DNA of 50,721 bases from assembly GCA_014730345.1 (NCBI GenBank), contig WJIJ01000063.1, forward strand, positions 1 through 50,721, written 5' to 3'. The notes beneath the pieces were generated by a model, which ran no database searches, was not told the origin of the DNA, and saw nothing but the letters and a program-made list of their open reading frames with translations. Both the position numbers and the translations under genes were made by a program. Source of the stretch: Candidatus Zixiibacteriota bacterium. GTDB taxonomy: Bacteria > Zixibacteria > MSB-5A5 > UM-FILTER-46-8. The first letter of the stretch is position 1. Every line of letters starts with the position of its first letter. Shown here piece by piece: positions 36,415 to 45,605 of this stretch.

Positions 36415-37465
36415 TATCCAACACCTCGATAATTCTTGCCGCCGCCGAGTTCTCTATATTCGGCGTTTCGAACGTCTTGCGGGACATATCTTCTATTACC
36501 TCGTCCAGACCGCGTTTTCCCAGCAATACATTAATACCAGCATCGACCGTCTCTACCCACTCGGTTTCATCCCGGAGCGTAATTGTTGGAGTCCCGAAAT
36601 AATATGTCTCCTTCTGCATACCGCCGGAATCGGTTAAAACCATAAAGGCGTTCCTTACGAGGGCTATATTATCAAGATAACCAACAGGTTCAACCAGGTG
36701 CATATTTTCCTTTGATTTTAACTCCATCCATAAATCAGCATTCTTCAATTCTTTTTCCGTACGGGGATGAACCGGGAATACTATTTCTCTATTAATGTTC
36801 TTTATGCCATCTATCAAAAACCTCAAACGGTCATGGTCATCGGTATTTTCGGCGCGATGAATTGTAACGAGTATATATTCTCCCGCGCTCAATCCGATAT
36901 TTTTCAATACTGACGATTTTAGCCCGGCATGTCCCTCGAAAATCCGCAGGGCATCATACATCAGGTCGCCGACAAGGTGAACACCATTGACTATCCCCTC
37001 ATTTTTCAGATTAGCGACAGCTGTTTCAGTCGAGCAGAAAAGTATATCTGAAAGATGGTCGGTCAGAACGCGGTTAATTTCCTCGGGCATTGCGCGAACG
37101 AAACTGCGCATTCCCGCTTCCACGTGAGCGATGCGGAATTTTAATTTGGACGCGGCTAACGCTCCTGCCAATGTTGTATTTGTATCCCCAAAGACTATCA
37201 CCATATCCGGTTTTTCGAACTCGCATATTTCCTCGATACGGATTAATATTTTCGCCGTCTGCAGTCCATGTTTGCCGGACCCTGCGCCGATGTTGTAATC
37301 GGGTTGAGGAAGTTTCAGGTCGCGGAAAAAGCACGCGGATAGGGGGTCATCATAATGTTGTCCTGAATGAACGATCAGGGTTTCATATTTTTCCTGAAGT
37401 CCGGGTAACAGGGGAGCGAGCTTTACGAACTGGGGGCGCGCTCCTACAACACATATTACTTTCAC
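36407..37465 (-). CDS. Non-hydrolysing UDP-HexNAc 2-epimerase (WecB/WbpI-like)
   Basis: 352 residues. The family motifs are clear: VVGARPQFVKLAPL at the N-terminus, HSGQHYD, GDTNTTLAGALAASK, HVEAGMRS, TIHRAEN and DSGGMQKETYYFG. WecB converts UDP-GlcNAc to UDP-ManNAc; WbpI does the same on the 2,3-diacetamido-glucuronate sugar. Because WbpB-, WbpD- and WbpE-like genes follow one another directly upstream, the WbpI role is preferred, though WecB remains possible. The gap to the aminotransferase gene is 8 nt. Confidence 0.92.
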   Translation of the reverse strand: MKVICVVGARPQFVKLAPLLPGLQEKYETLIVHSGQHYDDPLSACFFRDLKLPQPDYNIGAGSGKHGLQTAKILIRIEEICEFEKPDMVIVFGDTNTTLAGALAASKLKFRIAHVEAGMRSFVRAMPEEINRVLTDHLSDILFCSTETAVANLKNEGIVNGVHLVGDLMYDALRIFEGHAGLKSSVLKNIGLSAGEYILVTIHRAENTDDHDRLRFLIDGIKNINREIVFPVHPRTEKELKNADLWMELKSKENMHLVEPVGYLDNIALVRNAFMVLTDSGGMQKETYYFGTPTITLRDETEWVETVDAGINVLLGKRGLDEVIEDMSRKTFETPNIENSAAARIIEVLDNG

Positions 37466-37473
37466 ATTCCCCT

Positions 37474-38574
37474 TTACTTATAAAAACCTTCTATGGTACT
37501 TACAACTTCCTTCTGTTCTTCATCGGTCATCTCCGGGAATATGGGAATGGAGATGACTTCCCTGGCCGCGCTTTCCGTTTCCGGAAGGTCGCCCTCTTTA
37601 TATCCCAACTCGCGGTAACATTCCTGGCTGTGAAGCGGCAGGGGATAATAGATAGCATGACCAATGCCCTTTTCCTTAAGATGCTGGGCTAACGCGTCAC
37701 GTTCGGGTACCCGGATTGTATATTGATGATAGATATGGTAGCAATCTTCCGATTCAAAGGGTTTCTTTACCTTCTCAGATGTAAACAGTTCATTGTACTT
37801 CCGGGCTTTTTCGCGGCGGCCTTCATGCCATCCTTCGAGGTAATTGAATTTAACACCGAGGATTGCCGCCTGGAGCGTATCCAGCCGGCTGTTATAACCA
37901 ACCACGCTGTGATAATATTTCGGTTTGGAGCCGTGCACACGTAGTTTGCGGCACATTTCCTCGTGGCTGTCGTCATTTGTTACAATCATCCCGGCATCGC
38001 CGCAAGCGCCGAGGTTCTTGGAAGGGAAGAAGGAGAAACAACCCAAATCACCCATGCTTCCGGCCTTTTTGCCCTTGTATTTCGCGCCGATGGCCTGGGC
38101 CGCGTCCTCGACAACCGCGAGGTTATGTTTTTTGGCGATTTCATTTATGCGGTCCATGTCAGCGCATTGACCATAAAGGTGTACCGGCATAATTACTTTG
38201 GTCTTGCCGGTAATAGCCGACTCGATTAAATCCGGGTCCAGATTGAAAGTATCCGGCAGTATGTCCACAAAAACCGGTATAGCTCCCACGCGAGTGATAA
38301 CGCCGGCGGTGGCGAAGAAAGTAAACGATGTGGTAATCACCTCATCGCCCGGTTCAACTCCGGCTGAACGGAGCGAAATTAGAAGCGAATCGGTGCCGGA
38401 AGCAACGCCGATGCCGTGTTTGCATTCCGAGTATTCGCTGACCTTTTTCTCCAGTTCAGCAACCTCAGGACCGAGGATGAATTTGTTATGGTCGAGGACC
38501 CTGGAAATTGCTTCGTTAATTTCATCCCGGATAGGACCGTTTTGTCTTGTTAAATCGAGAAGTGGAATTGCCAT
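37474..38574 (-). CDS. DegT/DnrJ/EryC1 sugar aminotransferase (WbpE-like)
   Basis: PLP-dependent aminotransferase acting on keto nucleotide sugars. 366 residues; the PLP lysine is Lys186 in FFPSKNLGACGDAG, and Asp157 of VVEDAAQA binds the pyridine nitrogen. The length and its place between acetyltransferase and 2-epimerase genes match WbpE, which aminates C3 of UDP-3-keto-GlcNAcA. Other members act at C4, so the position is inferred from context. Confidence 0.92.
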   Translation of the reverse strand: MAIPLLDLTRQNGPIRDEINEAISRVLDHNKFILGPEVAELEKKVSEYSECKHGIGVASGTDSLLISLRSAGVEPGDEVITTSFTFFATAGVITRVGAIPVFVDILPDTFNLDPDLIESAITGKTKVIMPVHLYGQCADMDRINEIAKKHNLAVVEDAAQAIGAKYKGKKAGSMGDLGCFSFFPSKNLGACGDAGMIVTNDDSHEEMCRKLRVHGSKPKYYHSVVGYNSRLDTLQAAILGVKFNYLEGWHEGRREKARKYNELFTSEKVKKPFESEDCYHIYHQYTIRVPERDALAQHLKEKGIGHAIYYPLPLHSQECYRELGYKEGDLPETESAAREVISIPIFPEMTDEEQKEVVSTIEGFYK

Positions 38575-38590
38575 ATTAAAAAACCTCTTT

Positions 38591-39340
38591 TTACCAGTCT
38601 TGATTTTCTAAGAGCTGCTCCTCGGGTACATCGCGGAAAACTACCGCGGGAACCCCGGCGACGATCTTACGGGGTAAGGTATCTGATGTAACCAGCGCGC
38701 CGGCGGCCACGAGAGTATCCTCAGCGATAACTTTGCCGGGAAGGATGGTGGCGTTCACCCCGATTCTACCGCCTTTCTTAACCGTTACACCTTTGAAGTG
38801 TTTAAACCTTTCCTTGGTGCGTCCGACGAAATTATCGTTGGAGGTTGCCGCGCATGGCGCGACGAACACCCGGTCTTCGAGTTCCGAGTAAGCGGTTATG
38901 TAAACATTCGTTTCCAGTTTGCAATAAGAGCCTATTTTGCAGAAATTTTCTATAGCCACGCCCCGGCCGATGATTGTGAAATCTCCCACAGAAACATTTT
39001 CGCGCACCGTGGAAAGGTCGGCGGCAAGCACCCGTTTGCCCAGGGTAGCGCCGGCATAGATCACCACGGAAGTTCCGATAATACAATCGTCGGAGATTAT
39101 CGCGGGAGGGAGCTTTTGGTCACTGGTAGTGGCTGAATTTGCCGCTTTCATCGGCTGTTTGCCGATAACCGTATTATCATCGACGCGGACATTGCCACCA
39201 ATTTTAGCGCCGGGATGAATAACGACCCCATTGCCGATAACACACCCATCACCGATTTCGGCGTTTTCAGAGACGACCACGAACCTGCCGAAGGTAACTC
39301 CCTCGCCGATTTTAGCCGTTGGATCTATATACTTTACCAT
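38591..39340 (-). CDS. Hexapeptide-repeat N-acyltransferase (WbpD-like)
   Basis: 249 residues dominated by left-handed beta-helix hexapeptide repeats (IGDGCVIGNGVVIHPGAKIG and similar) and ending with GVPAVVFRDVPE, typical of sugar acetyltransferases. It is longer than P. aeruginosa WbpD (about 190 residues) owing to extra N-terminal coils. The neighbouring aminotransferase and oxidoreductase suggest it acetylates the newly made 3-amino group of the nucleotide sugar. Confidence 0.9.
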   Translation of the reverse strand: MVKYIDPTAKIGEGVTFGRFVVVSENAEIGDGCVIGNGVVIHPGAKIGGNVRVDDNTVIGKQPMKAANSATTSDQKLPPAIISDDCIIGTSVVIYAGATLGKRVLAADLSTVRENVSVGDFTIIGRGVAIENFCKIGSYCKLETNVYITAYSELEDRVFVAPCAATSNDNFVGRTKERFKHFKGVTVKKGGRIGVNATILPGKVIAEDTLVAAGALVTSDTLPRKIVAGVPAVVFRDVPEEQLLENQDW

Positions 39341-39358
39341 TTCTATTCTCCATTTAAC

Positions 39359-40366
39359 CTATTCGATAGTTTGCGGTTGACCGCCCAGTTCAAGTGATTT
39401 CTGGGCGGCGTCCAAAATCTTTAAAACGGCCAAACCATCATTACCGTCCGAACGCGGTTGAAGGCGGTTTTCAACACAATTTACAAAATGTTCGCATTCC
39501 GCTTTTAAGGGTTCGCCGACAGGTATTTTGGGAATAACAATATCCCCGGTGCGAAGCGAAAGGTACTCTCCGTAGGTATTATAATCCTGGGAGATTTGAA
39601 CGCTTTTATCAAAAATCCTTATCTTTTCGGCGGGTTCGGTATCGTTGAAAACCGCCATCTTATCGGAGCCGACAATGGTCAATTTCCGGTCCTTATGGGG
39701 ATCGAGCCAGCTGACATGCACATGAGCCATGGTTTTTCCGGGGTAATGCATGGTCATAAAAGCCACGTCTTCAATCCCTTCCTGCAGGTACCACTGTCCA
39801 TCGGCGCTGACCTTGGTAGGTTTTTCGCCGATAAGGTAATTTATCATGGAAATATCATGGGGGGCGAAACTCCAAAGCGAGTTTTCTATATCACGGACCT
39901 TGCCCAAATTAACCCTTGAGGAATAGAGATAATAAACCCTGCCTAATTCGCCCTTGTCGATAATGCCTTTTAGGTATTCGGTAGCGGGGTGATATTCCAT
40001 GATGTGGCCGACCATTATAATCTTCTTTTTTTCCTCGGCCAGCTTCAAAAGCTCCTCTCCATGCCGGACATTCAAAACCAGCGGTTTCTCTACGAAAACA
40101 TCGAGACCGGCTTCGATTGCTTTAACAGCCAGCTCGTAATGATCTTTGGGGGGAGTCGCTATCACCACAGCATCAATTTTACCGGCGTTCAAAACTGAGT
40201 CGATATCGGTCGTAAACTCGACATTGGGATATCCGGGTTTTAATTTCTCGATCGCTTTATCGTTTACATCGGCCGCGATGATTAATTCGCATCCGCCAAG
40301 CGTATAGAAATTCCGGAGCAGGTTTTTGCCCCACGCGCCTAATCCTATCTGTCCTATTCTAATCAT
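39359..40366 (-). CDS. Gfo/Idh/MocA oxidoreductase (WbpB-like)
   Basis: 335 residues. The NAD-binding GLGAWG is at residues 8-13 and the conserved catalytic EKP at 93-95, both hallmarks of the family. In the WbpB-E-D-I pathway such an enzyme oxidises C3 of UDP-GlcNAcA. The genes here occur in the order B-D-E-I, 18, 16 and 8 nt apart. The pathway's first enzyme, a UDP-GlcNAc 6-dehydrogenase (WbpA), is absent from the window. Confidence 0.92.
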   Translation of the reverse strand: MIRIGQIGLGAWGKNLLRNFYTLGGCELIIAADVNDKAIEKLKPGYPNVEFTTDIDSVLNAGKIDAVVIATPPKDHYELAVKAIEAGLDVFVEKPLVLNVRHGEELLKLAEEKKKIIMVGHIMEYHPATEYLKGIIDKGELGRVYYLYSSRVNLGKVRDIENSLWSFAPHDISMINYLIGEKPTKVSADGQWYLQEGIEDVAFMTMHYPGKTMAHVHVSWLDPHKDRKLTIVGSDKMAVFNDTEPAEKIRIFDKSVQISQDYNTYGEYLSLRTGDIVIPKIPVGEPLKAECEHFVNCVENRLQPRSDGNDGLAVLKILDAAQKSLELGGQPQTIE

Positions 40367-40368
40367 AA

Positions 40369-41640
40369 TTAAGTTCCAGTGCCTTGTTCTTTCTTTCTTC
40401 TGAAGATGGTTCCGCTGATCGCTCTCATGTCATTGTGAATCAATTTGACTACAGAATCAAACTTATCATAAACCACGCTCTGCCGTTCTTTTAACTTGCT
40501 GAAATACTCAATAAGCAATACCACGATAACGCTGAATGCCAAACTGCCCAGCATACCCATCAGCACCATTTTGAACCTGACCGGCCTGCTTCGTCTCTCC
40601 GGCGGTTTAGCTTCGTCCAGAACCTGCAGAGTCGGGGTATCCTTTTGTTCTTCTATTTTCGCCTGTTCGAATTGGGTTATCAACAACTCGAATATTGTTT
40701 CCTGTATTTCAAATTCCCTGGTTAATCGCACGAACTCCAATCCGAGTTGCGGGGTATCAGAGAAAGGAAGGATTATATTTCTCGATTCATTATCGCTTCC
40801 TTCCATCATCTCGTTTAACTGTTTGTCTATCTGGTCAATACGGGATTTGACTTTGCGAGCGGCGGCATTATTAGGGGACATGCTTTCCAATAAAACACCG
40901 TATTCAATCTCCGCCATTACCAACTTGCTGTTCAAATCCGCGATAGTACCTATTTGCGCCTTAATCTGTTCTGTTAAATCCAGAGCGTTATGCTTTTCCT
41001 TAAAAGCGCGAAGGTTTTCCTCTGCTTCGGCAAGGTCCTTACGGTTCTGGTCGAGTCTTTCACCTATGAATCTGCGGGTATTCGACGCCCTTATATTTTT
41101 TAGTTGCTGGTTTACGCTGTTCAAAACGGCGGCGTAGCTGTTGGCGGTTTGGGCCGCGAGGACCGGATCTTTCGCTTCGAACCCGATTTTTATCATCCCC
41201 GTTGGTTTTACCTCAACGCTGGTCTGATCCCACACGGTTTTGAGCAATTCTTCATCCACCCTATCATAATCGAAAGCCTCCGCAAGGTTATTTTCCCTGG
41301 TCACCCGCTCCACGACTGTCCTGCTGGCCAGAATTTCGGCGTAAATATCCGAGGATGAACCAAAAGAGGGCAGAGAGAGACCGCCTCCGGCGCCACCCCC
41401 GACAAACGCGCCGAGACCGCCTAACATGGATGTCGCCGCCGACCCCAATCCGAAAGACTCCTCGGTAGGGGGCATAACCGTAGTTGCAGAATAGTACCAG
41501 CTGGGAATGATCAAGCTTATTATCCCGACGACCACCCCCACGGCGATTACATTAAAAAATATCACTTTGCGCCATTTCAACAACACCAGGAAATAATCCC
41601 AGATAGTAACAGCAGTGCTTTCTTTGTTTTCTTCAGCCAT
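40369..41640 (-). CDS. Wzz/GumC-like chain-length determinant
   Basis: 423 residues with a Wzz N-terminal domain: TM1 at about 30-52, a periplasmic part containing a Gly/Ala-rich loop (SMLGGLGAFVGGGAGGG), a long coiled coil at about 190-330, and a C-terminal TM at about 355-380 preceded by a proline-containing RSRPVRFK segment. No tyrosine kinase domain is attached. It sets chain length and couples inner-membrane synthesis to the Wza-like exporter encoded 7 nt upstream. Confidence 0.9.
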   Translation of the reverse strand: MAEENKESTAVTIWDYFLVLLKWRKVIFFNVIAVGVVVGIISLIIPSWYYSATTVMPPTEESFGLGSAATSMLGGLGAFVGGGAGGGLSLPSFGSSSDIYAEILASRTVVERVTRENNLAEAFDYDRVDEELLKTVWDQTSVEVKPTGMIKIGFEAKDPVLAAQTANSYAAVLNSVNQQLKNIRASNTRRFIGERLDQNRKDLAEAEENLRAFKEKHNALDLTEQIKAQIGTIADLNSKLVMAEIEYGVLLESMSPNNAAARKVKSRIDQIDKQLNEMMEGSDNESRNIILPFSDTPQLGLEFVRLTREFEIQETIFELLITQFEQAKIEEQKDTPTLQVLDEAKPPERRSRPVRFKMVLMGMLGSLAFSVIVVLLIEYFSKLKERQSVVYDKFDSVVKLIHNDMRAISGTIFRRKKEQGTGT

Positions 41641-41647
41641 AGTACTA

Positions 41648-43405
41648 TTAATCCGTCGCCTGTTTGATAACCAAATATATAGTCGCCAGGTTGCCCGCGA
41701 CCGCTAAAGTTTCCCTGAAAATCTTCCAATAATCACGGTCGGGTTTTTCTGGAACCCAGACCGTATCGCCGGGTTTTAAAGGATGTTTCCTTCCTGGTTT
41801 TACCCACTCGCCGGTACTCCCCTGAATTATCCTTATTTTTCCTTTACGCGCTTCCTGAGAGAAACCGCCGGCCTTGCCGATGTAATAATCGACATCCTCA
41901 CCTTCTACAAATGGTATAAGACCGGGATTTAATACTTCACCTGTAACCGAGATGGTAAGGCTCTTCTTCGGAATTTCGATAATATCGCCGCTCCGCAACG
42001 GTATATCAAAACTCCTGTCTCCATTTATCAACAAAGCCTGCAGATTAAGAGAAACTTCGCCGGGAGTTTCCCGTTCCCTCATCTTGAAATATTCGTATTC
42101 CGTCTCGGTCATGTCCGAAACCTGCATCCTCTTCAATCGTTCATACTCGGGGTCATCCGTTGCCTCTGCCGATTCCCTTATCATCTGGGCATTCTGGAGG
42201 TACGCTTCCCCGGTGGGGCCGCCGCTTCTCCTAAGGAGTTCGGATAGCATGATCGAATCCGATTCAATCCAGTATGTTCCGGGATAATACACCTCGCCTT
42301 TGATCTTAACCTGTTTTTTCTCATGATAAGGTTCAATAGACTTTATGAATACCCGGTCATCGGGCCTTAAAAGAAGGCTGGCGGGACCGCTTTCATTAGC
42401 CATTATGCCCGGTATATCAAGCTCGATCGAGTAGGTGGAAACCTTATCGGAGGCAAATCTGACCAACTCTCCTGAGGTGAGGTCCGCGTTGAGGGTTAAC
42501 CCATGAGCTATATGAATTAAATCAGATACCCTGTCCCCCGGGTAATATTCACAGAAACCGGGATACTTGACCGCTCCGAATATACCATATTTATTTATAT
42601 CATCCTCGATAACCGGCACGACAACCACGTCCCCATCCAATAACCTCGGATTGGACTCAAGATAACCAGCACGTTCATACTTCAGGATATCAACCAAAAT
42701 CCTCTCACCGGTTCTTCGAATTAGCTCTATGTTCCGTTTGGAGGCTTTCGAATATTTTATCTTTTTTTCTGTTTGGGTTTGCTGTTTGTCCTCCTGGGCC
42801 TTTTTCCTGCCGTCCTCTTCTTCTTTAACATATTCAGTTAGCTTCTGACCTGTTTCGGGATCAATGTATCCGATTAAACCCCCGGCTTCTTCAATCAATG
42901 ACGAAACGCGGTCATTGGCATTCATGGAATAAACTCCGGGCATGAATACAGCTCCCACAATTGAAACCCTGAAGGAACGTAATTTCAGCAGAGTAATCGA
43001 AATTCCGGTGTCCCGGTACCTGTTCAGCACCGCGCTTTTAATCTTTTGTTTGGCATCTTTCAGAGATAATCCACGTAAATCCACTTCGCCTACGGTAGGA
43101 ATCAAAACAGTAGCTTCGGGGGTTATATTAAGTTGGTATTCCACCGCCATCTCACCCCATATATTAATCGAGAGAACATCGCCGGGGCCAACGTAATAAT
43201 CCGTTGGGTCTACAGGCGATTCCAGCGCGTCGGCTTCGATATTCAATTTTCGGGATTGGGGTAATTGAAGCTGGGACATATCTATATCAGGCTGTTGAGC
43301 CATTGATATATTGCCGGCGACAGGGGAGAGAACCATTAAAAAAATGAGGGGCATCACGAAGAGCGAACGTATTTTCGACCTCAATAAAAAATCACACATC
43401 AGCAT
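41648..43405 (-). CDS. Wza-like outer-membrane polysaccharide export protein with SLBB repeats
   Basis: About 585 residues from the ATG at 43405; a TTG at 43477 in frame and an ATG at 43399 are alternatives. An N-terminal signal-like hydrophobic stretch ends near SMA-QQ. The poly-export domain follows (YYVGPGDVLSINIWGEM), then SLBB-type repeats with GAVFMPGVYSM, GAVKYPGFCEYYPGD, GEVYYPGTYW and GEVLNPGLIPF. A Lys/Gln/Glu-rich insertion interrupts the first SLBB region, and the C-terminus ends with an amphipathic/hydrophobic helix like the Wza outer-membrane barrel helix. It is the first gene of the polysaccharide operon. Confidence 0.9.
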   Translation of the reverse strand: MLMCDFLLRSKIRSLFVMPLIFLMVLSPVAGNISMAQQPDIDMSQLQLPQSRKLNIEADALESPVDPTDYYVGPGDVLSINIWGEMAVEYQLNITPEATVLIPTVGEVDLRGLSLKDAKQKIKSAVLNRYRDTGISITLLKLRSFRVSIVGAVFMPGVYSMNANDRVSSLIEEAGGLIGYIDPETGQKLTEYVKEEEDGRKKAQEDKQQTQTEKKIKYSKASKRNIELIRRTGERILVDILKYERAGYLESNPRLLDGDVVVVPVIEDDINKYGIFGAVKYPGFCEYYPGDRVSDLIHIAHGLTLNADLTSGELVRFASDKVSTYSIELDIPGIMANESGPASLLLRPDDRVFIKSIEPYHEKKQVKIKGEVYYPGTYWIESDSIMLSELLRRSGGPTGEAYLQNAQMIRESAEATDDPEYERLKRMQVSDMTETEYEYFKMRERETPGEVSLNLQALLINGDRSFDIPLRSGDIIEIPKKSLTISVTGEVLNPGLIPFVEGEDVDYYIGKAGGFSQEARKGKIRIIQGSTGEWVKPGRKHPLKPGDTVWVPEKPDRDYWKIFRETLAVAGNLATIYLVIKQATD

Positions 43406-43538
43406 AACCGTTTGAAAAAAACCGAGCCGGATTAAAACCCTGATGCCCGGATTACTCCTTATTACCAAGGCCGGCAATTAACGACACATCTCCTGCCGGC
43501 GTTTATCTCCTTTTCCAAGCAAAGCTTGACAAACCAAT

Positions 43539-43580
43539 ATTTTAGCTATAATGTGATTTTGCGTCAAGTAGTTTTTTGTT
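43539..43580 (-). promoter_or_regulatory. Promoter of the polysaccharide operon
   Basis: Minus strand: AAC, an A6 tract and CTAC (43580-43568), TTGACG (43567-43562), a 17-nt spacer and TAAAAT (43544-43539). The upstream box resembles those before atp and apt. Predicted start is near 43532, leaving a leader of about 125 nt to the ATG. Confidence 0.6.
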
Positions 43581-43647
43581 AATTTATTATAAGCTTCGCG
43601 CTTCGCCGAGTTCCTTATTAAATCGTTATAATTCGCGCAGGTCCAAT

Positions 43648-45480
43648 TTACCATGATACATGGATATCATCTATCCAGGCGCAATCTTCGCCCGACGACT
43701 GCACTTCATCCTTTTCAAACACCCATCGAAGCACAAGCTCCCCTCCGGTGCCATCCGGGCGGTAATCGTACTCCACATCCCGCCAGTCACGCTCACCCGA
43801 CCAATTGGAAATCAGCTGTCCATCAATATAGAAGCGCAGGTAATCATTCGATTCCGAGGAAACCTTTCTCGCAAAACTGACATTAACCAGCGTATCCTCC
43901 GGAATCCTGAAGGTTTTCTCCAGGTAACTCTCCTCATTATCGCTAATATCGCCGGAACGAACAGAATAACCGCCCTGGTAAACGGTGTCGGTTACGATAA
44001 ACCATGCTGAATCACCGGTTAACCACCCGGCAGGCATGGCCCCGTCCTCAAAATCCTCGGCGTATGAGGTAACTCCTATCGGTATGACCGTATTCCAGTT
44101 GCCGTCCCCGTCTATTTCATCCTCATCCCCTCCATAGAAATAGACTCCATATTCGTAAACGGAGTTGTCCATGGTAAATGGTATCTCCAGGCCAAACTCA
44201 GTTATGTTGTCAATAGTTACTTTGAACAGATTGCCGAAATCGCCAAACTCCAGCTCGTTACCGGTCGAAATGAAAAAGTTTTCATTATCCATAACCGGCG
44301 TTGTCCAGCTTCCCAACAGACCTCCGTCGTAACCCGGCACCAAATCTACATCAACCGATTTCCCGGTATCAAACCTGAACCGGAAAGTGGTTATATCCCG
44401 GGGAACATGCTCGGCGCGTATAAAAAATTCCGCGCTTCCGCCGGTAACAGAAGATTCAGTAAATGATATTAAACCCAGTTTGTGGTTGCCGGCTATCGAG
44501 TCGCCATCAACCCGCTGATTGATATGGGGATATGTAGTATTGCCGTTATATGTCAAAGAAATATCCACCGTAAATTCGACTTGCTTGGGGGTAATATAGC
44601 TGATTTTGTAATTGCCGCCCAGGTCATCCATTATATTTTCGAATTTCTCTTCGAGAAATTCTATCTGTTCAGCGCCATAGTAATTGCCGCCGGTTTGATT
44701 TGAAATATTCTGAAGCGTACTCTCCCTCGCCGGCTCTATGCCACCAACGCCAATATTAAAAATTCGTATATTCCTGTCTTTAGCGTTTTGGATTACCTGC
44801 GCGGGGGTAGCGCTACTGCTGTTATCGAAACCGTCCGAGAGAAATATCAAGGCTCCTATTGAATTTGGGTCGCTTTCGGCTGGAAACTGCTGGATGCCCA
44901 TAGATACCGCGTCCCAGCATACTGAAAAACCGTTATATGCCCCCTGGTCTACGAAATCCTCTATAGCCGCCACAGCCGCGCTTTTATTGGTGGTAAACTC
45001 CTGGAGAAGGGAATAGTTATCCGATGGATCATTATCGTGAAATTCAATGACCGCTATACGGTGTGTTTCTCCCATATTGTTTATCAATGACTTAGCGCCG
45101 TTAATCATCGTTTCGATACCGTTTTCGGCATTCGCCATCGATTCGGTAAAATCAAGAACGAGAACCACGGACATATCGAAATTCTGGGCTGTGTGTATGA
45201 ACCCGTGGCTTTCGGCATAATCAATCTGCTGACCGTCCTCAAGTATCTTAACCTCAACATCCTCATCGAATTGCGCCTGGGGGATTATAACCGCGTGGTC
45301 TTCTTTATCCCTCAACGAAAAAATAAATTGCACCTTACTGGGTATCTCGTGGGCGGCCTGAACATTCTTGAAATTCAACTCCGATGGGTTTGGCGGCCTT
45401 GCAATTTTGCTGTCTGTGTCGCACCCAACCGAAAATATAAATACCAGCAATACTATTCCCAAAAAGTATCGAATTTTCAT
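43648..45480 (-). CDS. Surface lipoprotein with VWA domain and adhesin-like C-terminal domain
   Basis: 610 residues. A lipoprotein signal ends at Cys20 (FSVGC). Residues 100-300 form a von Willebrand factor A domain with metal-site motif DFTES (110-114) and the later FLSDGFDNS. A beta-rich segment (about 330-450) resembles cohesin-like domains. The C-terminal 140 residues begin FEDGAMPAGW and end with DCAWIDDIHV, the pattern of choice-of-anchor J/cleaved-adhesin jelly-roll domains. It has its own GGAG ribosome-binding site. Exposed ligand binding is likely; the ligand is unknown. Confidence 0.85.
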   Translation of the reverse strand: MKIRYFLGIVLLVFIFSVGCDTDSKIARPPNPSELNFKNVQAAHEIPSKVQFIFSLRDKEDHAVIIPQAQFDEDVEVKILEDGQQIDYAESHGFIHTAQNFDMSVVLVLDFTESMANAENGIETMINGAKSLINNMGETHRIAVIEFHDNDPSDNYSLLQEFTTNKSAAVAAIEDFVDQGAYNGFSVCWDAVSMGIQQFPAESDPNSIGALIFLSDGFDNSSSATPAQVIQNAKDRNIRIFNIGVGGIEPARESTLQNISNQTGGNYYGAEQIEFLEEKFENIMDDLGGNYKISYITPKQVEFTVDISLTYNGNTTYPHINQRVDGDSIAGNHKLGLISFTESSVTGGSAEFFIRAEHVPRDITTFRFRFDTGKSVDVDLVPGYDGGLLGSWTTPVMDNENFFISTGNELEFGDFGNLFKVTIDNITEFGLEIPFTMDNSVYEYGVYFYGGDEDEIDGDGNWNTVIPIGVTSYAEDFEDGAMPAGWLTGDSAWFIVTDTVYQGGYSVRSGDISDNEESYLEKTFRIPEDTLVNVSFARKVSSESNDYLRFYIDGQLISNWSGERDWRDVEYDYRPDGTGGELVLRWVFEKDEVQSSGEDCAWIDDIHVSW

Positions 45481-45605
45481 GTCTCACTCCTGAATTAGAC
45501 AAATCTACATCGCCAAAATACACAGATTCCCGTCATTCGATTCTGCTTACACTATTTAAACAGAAAAATCAAGCTCTAAATGGGCGTATATGGATGTATT
45601 ACCGA

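Noticed and set aside
43526-43552. Plus-strand TTGACA with TATAAT
   Set aside because: The spacer is only 15 nt and no plus-strand gene follows; transcription would run antisense into the VWA lipoprotein gene. The overlapping minus-strand promoter with a 17-nt spacer and the shared upstream box fits the gene layout better. An antisense RNA is not excluded.
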